DNA of 60,327 nucleotides from Acidobacteriota bacterium (GTDB lineage: Bacteria; Acidobacteriota; Terriglobia; Bryobacterales; Bryobacteraceae), in the NCBI GenBank assembly GCA_023436715.1, contig JAEZIJ010000108.1, positions 1 to 60,327 on the forward strand. Reading direction: 5' to 3'. Below the pieces are notes generated by a model. That model was not told the DNA's origin, made no database searches, and saw only the letters and a list, made by a program, of their open reading frames with translations. The translations under genes were made by a program, and so were the position numbers. Below are positions 35,620 to 44,770 of this stretch, piece after piece; position 1 is the first letter of the stretch, and each line of letters begins with the position of its first letter.

Positions 35620-37535
35620 AGAGTCTCCCTGAACCGCACCAGGCCGTTGTCGGTGGCCGCGTAAATGTAACCACCCTGTGCCGCGAGAGCCGTCACGTTC
35701 TGCGAGGGCAGGCCTGCCGTAAGGTTCTTCCATCGCCCGGCCGCACGTTCGTAGATGTACAGCCCGGCGGCGAGCGATCCCGCGTACACGGCGCGATCCG
35801 TCGTAAGCATTGCGTTCGAGTTTACTTCAAAGCCAGGGGCCAGGTCCGAAAATGTGCGCCAGTTGCCCGCGGCATCGAACCGCAGCACACCCGCGCCGTA
35901 AGTGCCCACAAAACACTCGCCTCCGGCCGGTGTAATCGCGGTGATCCAGTTATGCCGCAAGCCGGAGTTGGCGGTCGTGTAACTGGCGCGCACGAGGTCG
36001 CCTTCGATCACCGATAGCCCCCCGAGCGTTCCCACCAGCAGCCGTCCGCCGGCCGGCGCGAGTGCATATGCGTGATTGTTCACCAGTCCATGGAATGCGT
36101 ATAGACTCCGCATGCCCGACGAATCGGCGAAGGTGATGCCGGCCGGCGTCGCCACCGTGAGGCCGCCGGGCCGCACGAGCACGTCCGTCACCTGGTCCGC
36201 AATCAGGCCTTCGGCACGCCCCAGTACCTGCCGCTGCTTTCCCGCGCGGTCGAACAGCACCAGCCCGTTCGCTGTAGCGACGGCGACAATGCCGCGTTCG
36301 CGGTCCTCCGCGATGCGGTTGACGCAAAAGACACGATCGTTCTCGACGTGCGTCGCGCGGTCGAGCGCCGGCTCCAGTATGTCCAGGCCGCGGTCGAAGT
36401 ATCCGACCCACAGGCGCCCCGCGGAGTCGAAACTCAGCGCCGAAATATTGCGGTCGGTCAGCACGGCGTGCTCGCGCCCGGCCACGCGGGTCCACGCGCC
36501 GCGGCGCTCGTCCACCTGGTAAAGGTCGTGATCCGTGACGGCAAGCATGCCGCTGCCGGTGTCGATCAGCCGCTCGACCTTGCCCGGAAACGGTTCGCCG
36601 ATTGGCGCGGCCGGCCGGGGACGGCCTCCCTCCAGCGGCACTTCCACCACGCCCTCTCTGAGCGTGCCGATTGCGAGCTTCCCGCCTCGCGCCAGCAGCG
36701 ACTGAGCGAACACTCCCGGCGCGAGCACTCGCGCCAGCCGCCCGGTTGTAAATTCCGCGACTCCCATCGGTGTTCCCGCAAACACGCGCTCTCCGCTAAT
36801 GGCCAGCGAGAGCACTTGGCGATCGGGCAACCCTTCCTTTTCGCCGAACGCGTCCACTTCTCCCGCGTGCCAGTGAAGCACGCCGCGTTCCACAGTTCCT
36901 ACCCAGACGCTTGAGTCGTTGCCGGCCAGCGCGGTTACCGGGATGTCCGTGAGCGCCGTGTGGAATGCGGTGATCTGCCTGCCGTCGTAAACAAGCACTC
37001 CCTTCTTGTGAGTGCCGAGCAGAATGCGTCCCGTGGGAAGCACAAGCACCGCGGTGATGTCGCGATACGGCGCGGCCTCCGGAAGGATCTGCCTGAACTC
37101 GCGCCCATTGAACGCAACCAGGCCCTCGCCCGCCGTCGCGATGAATAACTCCGGTTCACCCGATCCCGCCGCAACTCCAGCCGCCACGCTTCCCAAAGGA
37201 CCCGGCAACTCAATTCCCGCGCGATATTGCATCCTCACGCGCCCTTCCGCATCGAATTCGCTAAGGCCCGCGGGCCCGCATACATATAAGGACCCGCGAT
37301 AGACAGCAGCGTCGTGAAACACTCCGGGCGCGGAGATCGCTTCCATGGAGGGCAGCTTGCGATCCAGCCTGACGGTTGTAAAGGGGATGGCGGATTCCGC
37401 CGCGATGCGCCGCGACGATTCACTTACGACGCGCGACGCGCGAAGGTACACCCAGACGCCAACCGCGACCGCAGCCACCGCACCCGCAATGACTGCAACA
37501 CGAAACACGCGAGTGTTCCAGATTTCACACCCCAC
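35616..37535 (-). CDS. Membrane-anchored beta-propeller protein
   Basis: GTG at 37535 gives 639 residues; an in-frame ATG at 37598 is the alternative. GTG is preferred because TATAGT lies six bases upstream with no Shine-Dalgarno at either start. After a short basic N-terminus there is one membrane helix (about residues 10-30), then about 550 residues of repeated four-strand blades with recurring motifs such as LLGTHKKGVLVYDG and LWVGYFDRGLDILE, as in two-component-regulator-type propellers. No kinase or response domain is attached. It is the first gene of the operon and overlaps the next gene by 4 bases. Confidence 0.8.
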   Translation of the reverse strand: MGCEIWNTRVFRVAVIAGAVAAVAVGVWVYLRASRVVSESSRRIAAESAIPFTTVRLDRKLPSMEAISAPGVFHDAAVYRGSLYVCGPAGLSEFDAEGRVRMQYRAGIELPGPLGSVAAGVAAGSGEPELFIATAGEGLVAFNGREFRQILPEAAPYRDITAVLVLPTGRILLGTHKKGVLVYDGRQITAFHTALTDIPVTALAGNDSSVWVGTVERGVLHWHAGEVDAFGEKEGLPDRQVLSLAISGERVFAGTPMGVAEFTTGRLARVLAPGVFAQSLLARGGKLAIGTLREGVVEVPLEGGRPRPAAPIGEPFPGKVERLIDTGSGMLAVTDHDLYQVDERRGAWTRVAGREHAVLTDRNISALSFDSAGRLWVGYFDRGLDILEPALDRATHVENDRVFCVNRIAEDRERGIVAVATANGLVLFDRAGKQRQVLGRAEGLIADQVTDVLVRPGGLTVATPAGITFADSSGMRSLYAFHGLVNNHAYALAPAGGRLLVGTLGGLSVIEGDLVRASYTTANSGLRHNWITAITPAGGECFVGTYGAGVLRFDAAGNWRTFSDLAPGFEVNSNAMLTTDRAVYAGSLAAGLYIYERAAGRWKNLTAGLPSQNVTALAAQGGYIYAATDNGLVRFRETL

Positions 37536-37541
37536 CGTAAC

Positions 37542-37547
37542 ACTATA
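37542..37547 (-). promoter_or_regulatory. TATAGT -10-like box of the six-gene operon
   Basis: TATAGT reads on the minus strand at 37547-37542, six bases before the GTG at 37535. No good -35 hexamer is at 16-18 bases. This is the same TATNNT-N6-start spacing seen at three other genes, and it suggests a leaderless operon mRNA. Confidence 0.4.
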
Positions 37548-37617
37548 TCGAACGCGAACACCAATCCCGGATTTCCGCGGAACAATTCGGGTGCTCATTC
37601 GTCTTACTCTTCAGCAA

Positions 37618-37651
37618 CGGCAACATCAGAGGACAGGCAATTTCGTTGCCG
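37618..37651. other. Inverted repeat CGGCAAC...GTTGCCG in divergent gap
   Basis: CGGCAAC at 37618-37624 and GTTGCCG at 37645-37651 are perfect reverse complements, separated by 20 bases. They lie in the short gap between the divergent envelope operon and the TPR gene. This could be a regulator site, but nothing else supports that. Confidence 0.25.
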
Positions 37652-37680
37652 GCAGGATGCAATCCGTCTAGAGGGGAAAA

Positions 37681-39171
37681 ATGCCTTTCGAGCACAAAGC
37701 CAAACTTGTGGCCTTATTTGTAGCGCTGTGCGGTGCGGCGGCGCAGGCGTCGGAAGCGTTTGAAGCATTCGCGGAAGCGGCCGTGAGTTGCGGGTCGAGC
37801 GGCCGAACGGCGGAATGCGAGAGTGCCTGGAGGAGCGCGCTGAGGGAGGCCGAGAAGTCCGGCACGATAACCGCGCGCCTGGTGAACTCCCTCAACGGCC
37901 TTGGCGCGGCCCTGCACGCGGAGTCCAGGATCGGCGAGGCCGAGCAGATGTATCTCCGCGCTCTGGACTCGTGCGAGAAAAGTGTGCTAGCCGGGACGTC
38001 CGCCATGGCCATGACTCTGAACAACCTCGGCGCGCTGTATCAGGCTCAAGCTCGCCTGGCGCAAGCGGAGAGATCCTATCTCGCGGCGCTTGCCATCTGG
38101 AAGAAGCGCGGCGAATCCGACCTCTCCGCCGCGCTTAACAATCTTTGCGCGCTTTACGTCCAGAAGGGCGACTACAAACAGGCTGAGGCGTATTGCCTCG
38201 AAGCGCTGGAAGCGCGCCGCGGCGCGAACGGCTCGAACCATGCCCGCACGGCGCAGGTCCTGGTAAACCTCGCGGCGCTCTACGCCGCCCAGGCGAGATA
38301 CGCCGAGGCCGAACGCGTCTATAAACAGGTGCTCGACATCCAGGAGAAAACCCTCAGCGCCGAAGACGACCGGCTGGCCAAGACGCATAACAACATCGGG
38401 CACCTCTACTACGTGGAAGGGAAGTACATCGATGCGGAACGCTTCTTCCGGCGGGCGCTCACTTCACGCGAGAAGCGCTTTGGCCCTGACCATCCGGCCG
38501 TGGCCGGAGTTCTGAACAACCTCGCCGAGGTGTATAGCGCCGGGCGCAAGTACTCAAAAGCTGAGAAGTTGCTCAGGCGCGCTCTTGCGATCCGTGAGAA
38601 GGCTCTGCCGCCGGGCGACCCCGCGATAGCCATCTCCCTCAATAACCTCGCCTCGATTTGCCAGAGCGGCGGCCGGCTTGAGGAAGCCGAGGCGCTTTAC
38701 CGGCGCGCCCTCGAAATCGAGCGGGCGGCCCACGACACAAGCGGAACGCTCACCGCCACCACGCTCAACAATCTCGGGCAACTCGCCGGCAGCCGCGGAG
38801 ACTACGCCGAGGGCGAACGCATGCTCACCGAGGCGCTTACCATTTTTGAGCGCATTGGCGGTCCGGATCACCCGAGCGTGGCCGATTGCGTACACAATCT
38901 CGCGGTGAACTATTTTCACGCCGGGCAGGCGGCACTGGCGGAGCCGCTGTTCCGGCGGGCGCTGGCAATTTACACGAAGTCCGGCCGGGAGTACACCAGG
39001 ACCGCGGTGTGCCTACAGAATTTCGCCGCGTTCTTGAAAAAGGAAAACCGGAAAAAGGAGGCGGCCGAACTGGATTCGCGCGCTAATGCACTCCTGGCCG
39101 AGCGCCGGGACGACGATGTGGGCCGCTACACGGTGGACATCCGCGACCTGTCGAGACTGGGGCTCAGGTAG
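37681..39171 (+). CDS. Secreted TPR protein, kinesin-light-chain-like
   Basis: This 496-residue protein has a signal peptide ending near AQAS. About eight ~42-residue TPR units with the form LNNLGALYQAQARLAQAE follow, the kinesin-light-chain type common in Acidobacteriota and Cyanobacteria. The start has an AGAGGGG Shine-Dalgarno. It is divergent from the six-gene operon and overlaps the convergent radical SAM gene by 8 bases at its 3' end. A protein-binding role is inferred. Confidence 0.85.
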   Translation: MPFEHKAKLVALFVALCGAAAQASEAFEAFAEAAVSCGSSGRTAECESAWRSALREAEKSGTITARLVNSLNGLGAALHAESRIGEAEQMYLRALDSCEKSVLAGTSAMAMTLNNLGALYQAQARLAQAERSYLAALAIWKKRGESDLSAALNNLCALYVQKGDYKQAEAYCLEALEARRGANGSNHARTAQVLVNLAALYAAQARYAEAERVYKQVLDIQEKTLSAEDDRLAKTHNNIGHLYYVEGKYIDAERFFRRALTSREKRFGPDHPAVAGVLNNLAEVYSAGRKYSKAEKLLRRALAIREKALPPGDPAIAISLNNLASICQSGGRLEEAEALYRRALEIERAAHDTSGTLTATTLNNLGQLAGSRGDYAEGERMLTEALTIFERIGGPDHPSVADCVHNLAVNYFHAGQAALAEPLFRRALAIYTKSGREYTRTAVCLQNFAAFLKKENRKKEAAELDSRANALLAERRDDDVGRYTVDIRDLSRLGLR

Positions 39172-40528
39172 CGGCCAGCATTCGCAGGCTCTGCCGGTCA
39201 AAGAAGGCGGCATCGGCAGCGCGAAAATAACGTCGTATTTCCGGCCCGCCGATATTCACGGTGGTTTGGTCCCACACGCACCGAGCGCAGCACGGCGCTG
39301 CGGGATCGGGCGCCGGGTTGCGGAACCACGCCCGCGCCCGGCGATGTTTCTCCGAATTGAACGGATCGGCGTCCCCGCCGTCAATTGTCGAGAAGACGAG
39401 GTCCATGTCCGGTTTGGGCGCTCCACAGCACGGCAGAACTCTGCCGGTCGCGTCCATCACGATGTTCTTGTAGAGCCACTGGCACGTATGGCCTGGCTTC
39501 GTTGGCTCGTCGCTTCCCTGCCCTGGGGTCCACGGTCGCTCAAATGCGCGCGCGATCGCACCGGCCTCTACCTGATCCGGGAACGGGTTCCAGTTCTCGG
39601 GCATGTTGGTGGTAGATAGCCAGTCCAGACGCCGGACAAGCGGCTGAATCGCCGCGGGGCGGATCTCCGGATCATCCCACGTAACGTCGAAAGGAGTCAC
39701 GACCCGGAACTGATTCACGCCAAGTCTTTTCGCCATGCGCGAGGCCAATGGAATCTCATGCGCGTTGTGCTCGAATGCCAGGAAGTTCCACGACAGCACC
39801 GGCGTGCGCTTCCTCAGCTTCCGCTTCGCCTCCACCAGCCGGCGCAGGTTCGCGAACACCAACTCCAGGTTGCCGTTGCGGCGAAACCGCTCGTACACAG
39901 GCTGCGTGGCTCCGTCAATCGAAAGCACCATGAAATCAAGGCCGGATTCGACGTAGGCATCGGCATCGAACCGCTGCACCGACAGGCTCGTTGATAGCAT
40001 CGCCCCCATCAGGTAGGTCTTCGCCATACGGATCAGTTTTGGTGTGTCCAGGTTCAGGAGCGGCTCGCCGTAGTTGCAGAAGTAGACTTCGATCGCGTAC
40101 GGACCGTAAAGCCGCAGCAACTCGGAGTACCGGTGTCCCGTGAGTGTGCCCTTAGGCCAATCGAACCGCTTCAGAGCCTCCGAACGGGCCGAATGCACGC
40201 AACCCGGGCAGGAGAGCCGGCAAACGTTCGAGGTGTCGGCGACAATTCCTACCGGGCGTGAAGACACAACGGTGCTGCGGGCGTGGAAGTGATATCCGGC
40301 GAGGCAGACGTTGAGAACTTTGAGCGACAGCGCCTGCGCCAGGGGCTCCTCAAAGCGCCGGCGTAGCAGGCTATAGAGGACTGCCTTCGACCGTTCGATT
40401 GCCAAAGTGGCCTCTCCCGCACCTTGGCACTCCCGGAACTCCTCGGTAATCCTGGACAGGGCTGGAAATGCGGTCTGACGACCATAGAGCGACGCCGGAA
40501 CTAAATGATGGAACAGCGCGCCAGCCAT
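39164..40528 (-). CDS. Radical SAM / SPASM-domain enzyme
   Basis: ATG at 40528 gives 454 residues. A longer start at 40597 has no Shine-Dalgarno and would run 50 bases into the BON gene. The radical SAM cluster motif is C-x3-C-x2-C in CRLSCPGC. The C-terminal SPASM region has CQW ... CCGAP ... CARC cysteines for auxiliary clusters. SPASM enzymes modify peptides, sugars or proteins, but no precursor peptide is visible nearby. It follows the BON gene after 19 bases and may be the last gene of the phoH-era operon. Confidence 0.88.
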   Translation of the reverse strand: MAGALFHHLVPASLYGRQTAFPALSRITEEFRECQGAGEATLAIERSKAVLYSLLRRRFEEPLAQALSLKVLNVCLAGYHFHARSTVVSSRPVGIVADTSNVCRLSCPGCVHSARSEALKRFDWPKGTLTGHRYSELLRLYGPYAIEVYFCNYGEPLLNLDTPKLIRMAKTYLMGAMLSTSLSVQRFDADAYVESGLDFMVLSIDGATQPVYERFRRNGNLELVFANLRRLVEAKRKLRKRTPVLSWNFLAFEHNAHEIPLASRMAKRLGVNQFRVVTPFDVTWDDPEIRPAAIQPLVRRLDWLSTTNMPENWNPFPDQVEAGAIARAFERPWTPGQGSDEPTKPGHTCQWLYKNIVMDATGRVLPCCGAPKPDMDLVFSTIDGGDADPFNSEKHRRARAWFRNPAPDPAAPCCARCVWDQTTVNIGGPEIRRYFRAADAAFFDRQSLRMLAAT

Positions 40529-40547
40529 ACCTCTGGCAACAGGCGCC

Positions 40548-40877
40548 TCACGGCTGCGGCGCTTTCGAGTTCGAACGGCCCGCCGGAATCTCGACATGAA
40601 GCCGGTTGACCACTTTCTTCACGCCCTTGGTCTTGCGCGTCACCTGCTCGGCCTTGTTCTTCTGCCGGTCTTCCGTGACCTTGCCGCTCAAGGTGACCAC
40701 TCCGTCCTTCACATCCACCTCTATGGCGCCGCCCTTTACGTCGCGGTTCGCCGCAAGGCGCTGGCGAACGCGGTCGTAAATCTCATCATCCGAGTCCTTC
40801 TGCGCAAGAACGGGTTGGCATATTGCCAGCAGAAATCCCAAAAGTACGAATATCGAAAGCACGCGCCTATCAATCAT
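40548..40877 (-). CDS. Secreted BON-domain protein
   Basis: This 109-residue protein has a signal peptide (about residues 1-25) and one BON domain (DDEIYDRVRQRLAANRDVKG ... VVTLSGKVTEDRQK). BON domains bind phospholipid or other periplasmic targets. The gene follows era by 14 bases in the same direction and precedes the radical SAM gene by 19 bases, so it is probably in the same operon. Confidence 0.88.
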   Translation of the reverse strand: MIDRRVLSIFVLLGFLLAICQPVLAQKDSDDEIYDRVRQRLAANRDVKGGAIEVDVKDGVVTLSGKVTEDRQKNKAEQVTRKTKGVKKVVNRLHVEIPAGRSNSKAPQP

Positions 40878-40891
40878 GACTGACCAATATT

Positions 40892-41824
40892 CTACTCCGG
40901 CGCCTCGCCGCCCGCCATCGTCAGCCGCCAGTCCAGTTCATTAAGGAACTGCTTGTCTTCCCGCCAGTGTGGGCGCACCTTGACGTACAGTTCGAGGAAT
41001 ACCTTGCGTTCGAGCATCCGCTCGATTTCCTGGCGTGCAAGCGTGCCGATCCGTTTGAGCATGGAGCCGCCCGCCCCGATCACGATGCCTTTCTGCCCCG
41101 GCCGCTCCACGTAAACGGTCGCCGCTATCCGCGTGAGCTTCGGCTTCTCCTCCCACTTCTCCACCACCACCGCAATGGAGTGCGGCACCTCCTGGTGCGT
41201 CTCCTCGAGCAGTCTTTCACGGATCAGTTCCGCGGCCACGAACCGCTCCGGCTGGTCGGTAATGTAATCGGCCGGGAAGTATGCCGGACCCTCGGGAAGC
41301 CGGCTCACAATCGCCGAACGAAGATCCTCGATACCTTGGCCCGTCAGCGCCGAAACCGGGATGAACTCCGCGAAGTCGTGGCGGGACTTGAACCGCTCGA
41401 TCACAGGCAGCAGCAGTTCCTTCGGTTTCACCCGATCGACCTTGTTCAGCGCGAGCAGCACCGGCGTCACCGTCTGCCGGATCAGTTCCAGGCTCTCCCA
41501 ATCGGCGTCGCCGGGCGGCCGCGAAGCGTCCGCGACGTAAACCAGCAGGTCCCTCTGGTCGAGCGCGGCGCGGATCGTCTCCATCATCCGCGTGTTGAAC
41601 AGCGAATCGGGTTTGTGGATGCCCGGCGTGTCTACGAAAACGATCTGCGCCTGCCCGGTCGTCACTACACCCTGGACCAGCGTCCGGGTGGTTTGCGGCT
41701 TATCTGAAACGATGGCAAGTTTCTCGCCGGTGAGCGCGTTGAGCAGCGTCGATTTTCCGGCATTCGGGCGGCCCAGAATGGACACGAATCCCGATACGAA
41801 TGCGTTCTTGAGTTCCTCAGGCAT
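40892..41824 (-). CDS. era: GTPase Era
   Basis: This 310-residue protein has G1 GRPNAGKS, G3 DTPG, G4 NKVD and a C-terminal KH domain (GAGGSMLKRIGTLARQEIE), which is the full Era layout and length. Era binds 16S rRNA and is needed for 30S maturation. The gene overlaps the CorC-like gene by 8 bases. Together with ybeY and phoH upstream this is the conserved ribosome-maturation cluster. Confidence 0.96.
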   Translation of the reverse strand: MPEELKNAFVSGFVSILGRPNAGKSTLLNALTGEKLAIVSDKPQTTRTLVQGVVTTGQAQIVFVDTPGIHKPDSLFNTRMMETIRAALDQRDLLVYVADASRPPGDADWESLELIRQTVTPVLLALNKVDRVKPKELLLPVIERFKSRHDFAEFIPVSALTGQGIEDLRSAIVSRLPEGPAYFPADYITDQPERFVAAELIRERLLEETHQEVPHSIAVVVEKWEEKPKLTRIAATVYVERPGQKGIVIGAGGSMLKRIGTLARQEIERMLERKVFLELYVKVRPHWREDKQFLNELDWRLTMAGGEAPE

Positions 41825-43082
41825 GACTGGCAGTCTCCGTTCTTGATACGCGCACCTGCTCTACCCGGAGATCGTTGCCGGCCAGCACCTCGATCCTGAT
41901 GCCGTCGCGTTCCACGTACTCGCCAGGTTGTGGCACCCTGCCCAGCCATTCCATGAGCAGCCCGCCCACTGTCGTCGATTCCAGGTGCTCAGTGGGGTGG
42001 AAATCCATCAGTTCCTCAAGCCGGTCCAGCCCGAAATTGCCCGAGACGATATAGTGCCCGTGCGTGTCCTGGCTGACGTCGAGCCCCGGCTCGTGCTCGT
42101 CTCGGATCTCGCCGAAAACTTCTTCCACCAGGTCTTCCATGGTCGCGAGCCCGGCCGTATTGCCGTACTCATCGACCACTACGGCCATGTGCGCGCGATC
42201 GATCTGCATCTCGCGAAGAAGATCGTTCACGGGCTTGGTCTCCGGAACGAAGCGCACCTGGCGCAACAGTTCTCTCACTGCCCGGTGCTCGCGCTCCTCC
42301 TCGTCCAACTGGAACATGTCCCGCACATGCACGAACCCGATAATCTGATCGATCGTGCCGTCATAGACCGGTATACGCGAATACTGTTCGTTGATCACCA
42401 ACTGGCGCAGATCCTCGAGCGATTTGCCCGCCGCGATCGCGACGATATTCGGCCGGGCGGTCATGACCTCGCGGACCCGCTTGTCGCCGAACGCCACCAC
42501 GGATTGGATCAGCTCGCGGTCGCTCTCCTCGATCAACCCTTCCTCCGTCCCCGCGGCGATCAGCGCCTCGATGTTCTCCGCCGTCGTCGGCTCTTCCTCT
42601 TCGGCTTCCCTGCTTTCCGCCAAGTCAGTCAATGACTGAAAGAAGCCGAAGATGGTCACCAGCGGCATGCACATGATCGCGACGCCGCGGAACACCGGAG
42701 CCAGATACAGCAGCCATCGCCCGCTGCTCCTGCGATAGAGCACATGCGGCGCGATGTATGTGGTCAGCAGCATGGTCAGCCATGCGCCTGCGAATGCCTC
42801 GACAAGGGGCCGAACTACGCCGTCATGCTGCACTTGCAGATTCAGCAGCACAAACACGATTCCGAGAAGCAGCAGCGCCGTGTGTTTGACCACGGCGAAG
42901 GTCAACACGCCGCGGTCGATGTCAAGGCCTATCCGGTCGAAAACCGCTTCCTTAAAGAACTCCAGCGAAGGGCGTTCGTGCGGACGCAGCCGCGCCGCTT
43001 CGTAGTAGAGGTGCTGCAGAAGTGTGAACACCACGAGCGTCAGCCCCAGGGCAACGGCCAGAACAATGAGCAATGTAGTCAT
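41817..43082 (-). CDS. CorC/HlyC-family membrane protein with CBS domains
   Basis: This 421-residue protein has an N-terminal DUF21/CNNM region with about four membrane helices, two CBS domains near residues 205-330 (VREVMTARPNIVAI ... MAVVVDEYGNTAGL), and a C-terminal CorC_HlyC transporter-associated domain. Family members are linked to Mg/Co efflux. It lies four bases after ybeY and overlaps era, which is a common gene order. Confidence 0.92.
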   Translation of the reverse strand: MTTLLIVLAVALGLTLVVFTLLQHLYYEAARLRPHERPSLEFFKEAVFDRIGLDIDRGVLTFAVVKHTALLLLGIVFVLLNLQVQHDGVVRPLVEAFAGAWLTMLLTTYIAPHVLYRRSSGRWLLYLAPVFRGVAIMCMPLVTIFGFFQSLTDLAESREAEEEEPTTAENIEALIAAGTEEGLIEESDRELIQSVVAFGDKRVREVMTARPNIVAIAAGKSLEDLRQLVINEQYSRIPVYDGTIDQIIGFVHVRDMFQLDEEEREHRAVRELLRQVRFVPETKPVNDLLREMQIDRAHMAVVVDEYGNTAGLATMEDLVEEVFGEIRDEHEPGLDVSQDTHGHYIVSGNFGLDRLEELMDFHPTEHLESTTVGGLLMEWLGRVPQPGEYVERDGIRIEVLAGNDLRVEQVRVSRTETASHA

Positions 43083-43086
43083 CGTC

Positions 43087-43551
43087 CTACGCCTTCGCCT
43101 GCCGTGCGCGCGGCGCCCTCTCGATCAGTCCCAGGGGCAGGCCTAACCGCTCGCGGAATCGCCGCTCCGCGCGCGCCATTTGCCCGCGGTCGTGCTCATG
43201 GTCCATACCGAGCAGATGCAGCAATCCGTGAAGCATCAGGATGCCGATTTCCTGCTCCACGGAATGCCCGAACTCCCGCGCCTGCTCGGCTGCGCGGGCC
43301 GTCGAGATTGCCATCTCGCCCAGGAAACCGTCGGGTCCCGGCGACGGGAATGAAAGCACATCTGTCGGGTAGTCGTGGTCGAGGAATTGCCGGTTGAGGC
43401 GGTGTAGTTCCCGGTCACCCGTAAGGAGACAGGTGAACCCGCGGCCGGGAGCCACCGTCTCCTGGAGCAAAGCCGTAAATTCCCGTAAACGCGGACGCGC
43501 AAGACGGCGCACGCCGGAGCGGAAGATCAAAGTACTGGAAGGGTCAGGCAT
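43087..43551 (-). CDS. ybeY: Endoribonuclease YbeY
   Basis: This 154-residue protein has the metal-binding H-x3-H-x5-H motif in HGLLHLLGMDHEHD. The length and the FLDHDYPTDVLSFP strand also fit YbeY, which matures 16S rRNA and takes part in ribosome quality control. It sits 10 bases after phoH and 4 bases before the CorC-like gene. Confidence 0.95.
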   Translation of the reverse strand: MPDPSSTLIFRSGVRRLARPRLREFTALLQETVAPGRGFTCLLTGDRELHRLNRQFLDHDYPTDVLSFPSPGPDGFLGEMAISTARAAEQAREFGHSVEQEIGILMLHGLLHLLGMDHEHDRGQMARAERRFRERLGLPLGLIERAPRARQAKA

Positions 43552-43561
43552 CAGAACCGGT

Positions 43562-44575
<1,014 letters not shown>

Positions 44576-44709
44576 TCTTTAGGAAGCTTTTTACCTCCAC
44601 AATGGATTCGCGTCAAGCGTATTCGGTGACAAAAATGCGACTCTTGGGGCGGATCTTAGGTAGGATAGCGTGTACCGCGAACGCAGACGCGGACTGAACA
44701 TCTGCTTCA

Positions 44710-44715
44710 ATTATA
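44710..44715 (-). promoter_or_regulatory. Probable -10 box (TATAAT) for the phoH operon
   Basis: A perfect TATAAT reads on the minus strand 135 bases before the phoH start. No clear -35 is visible. It is the most AT-rich spot in the 187-base divergent gap. Confidence 0.4.
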
Positions 44716-44770
44716 TAACACCGCGACGGCAGATTCCGGCCCGTTTGTCGGGCGGTATGATGTGGGAAGA

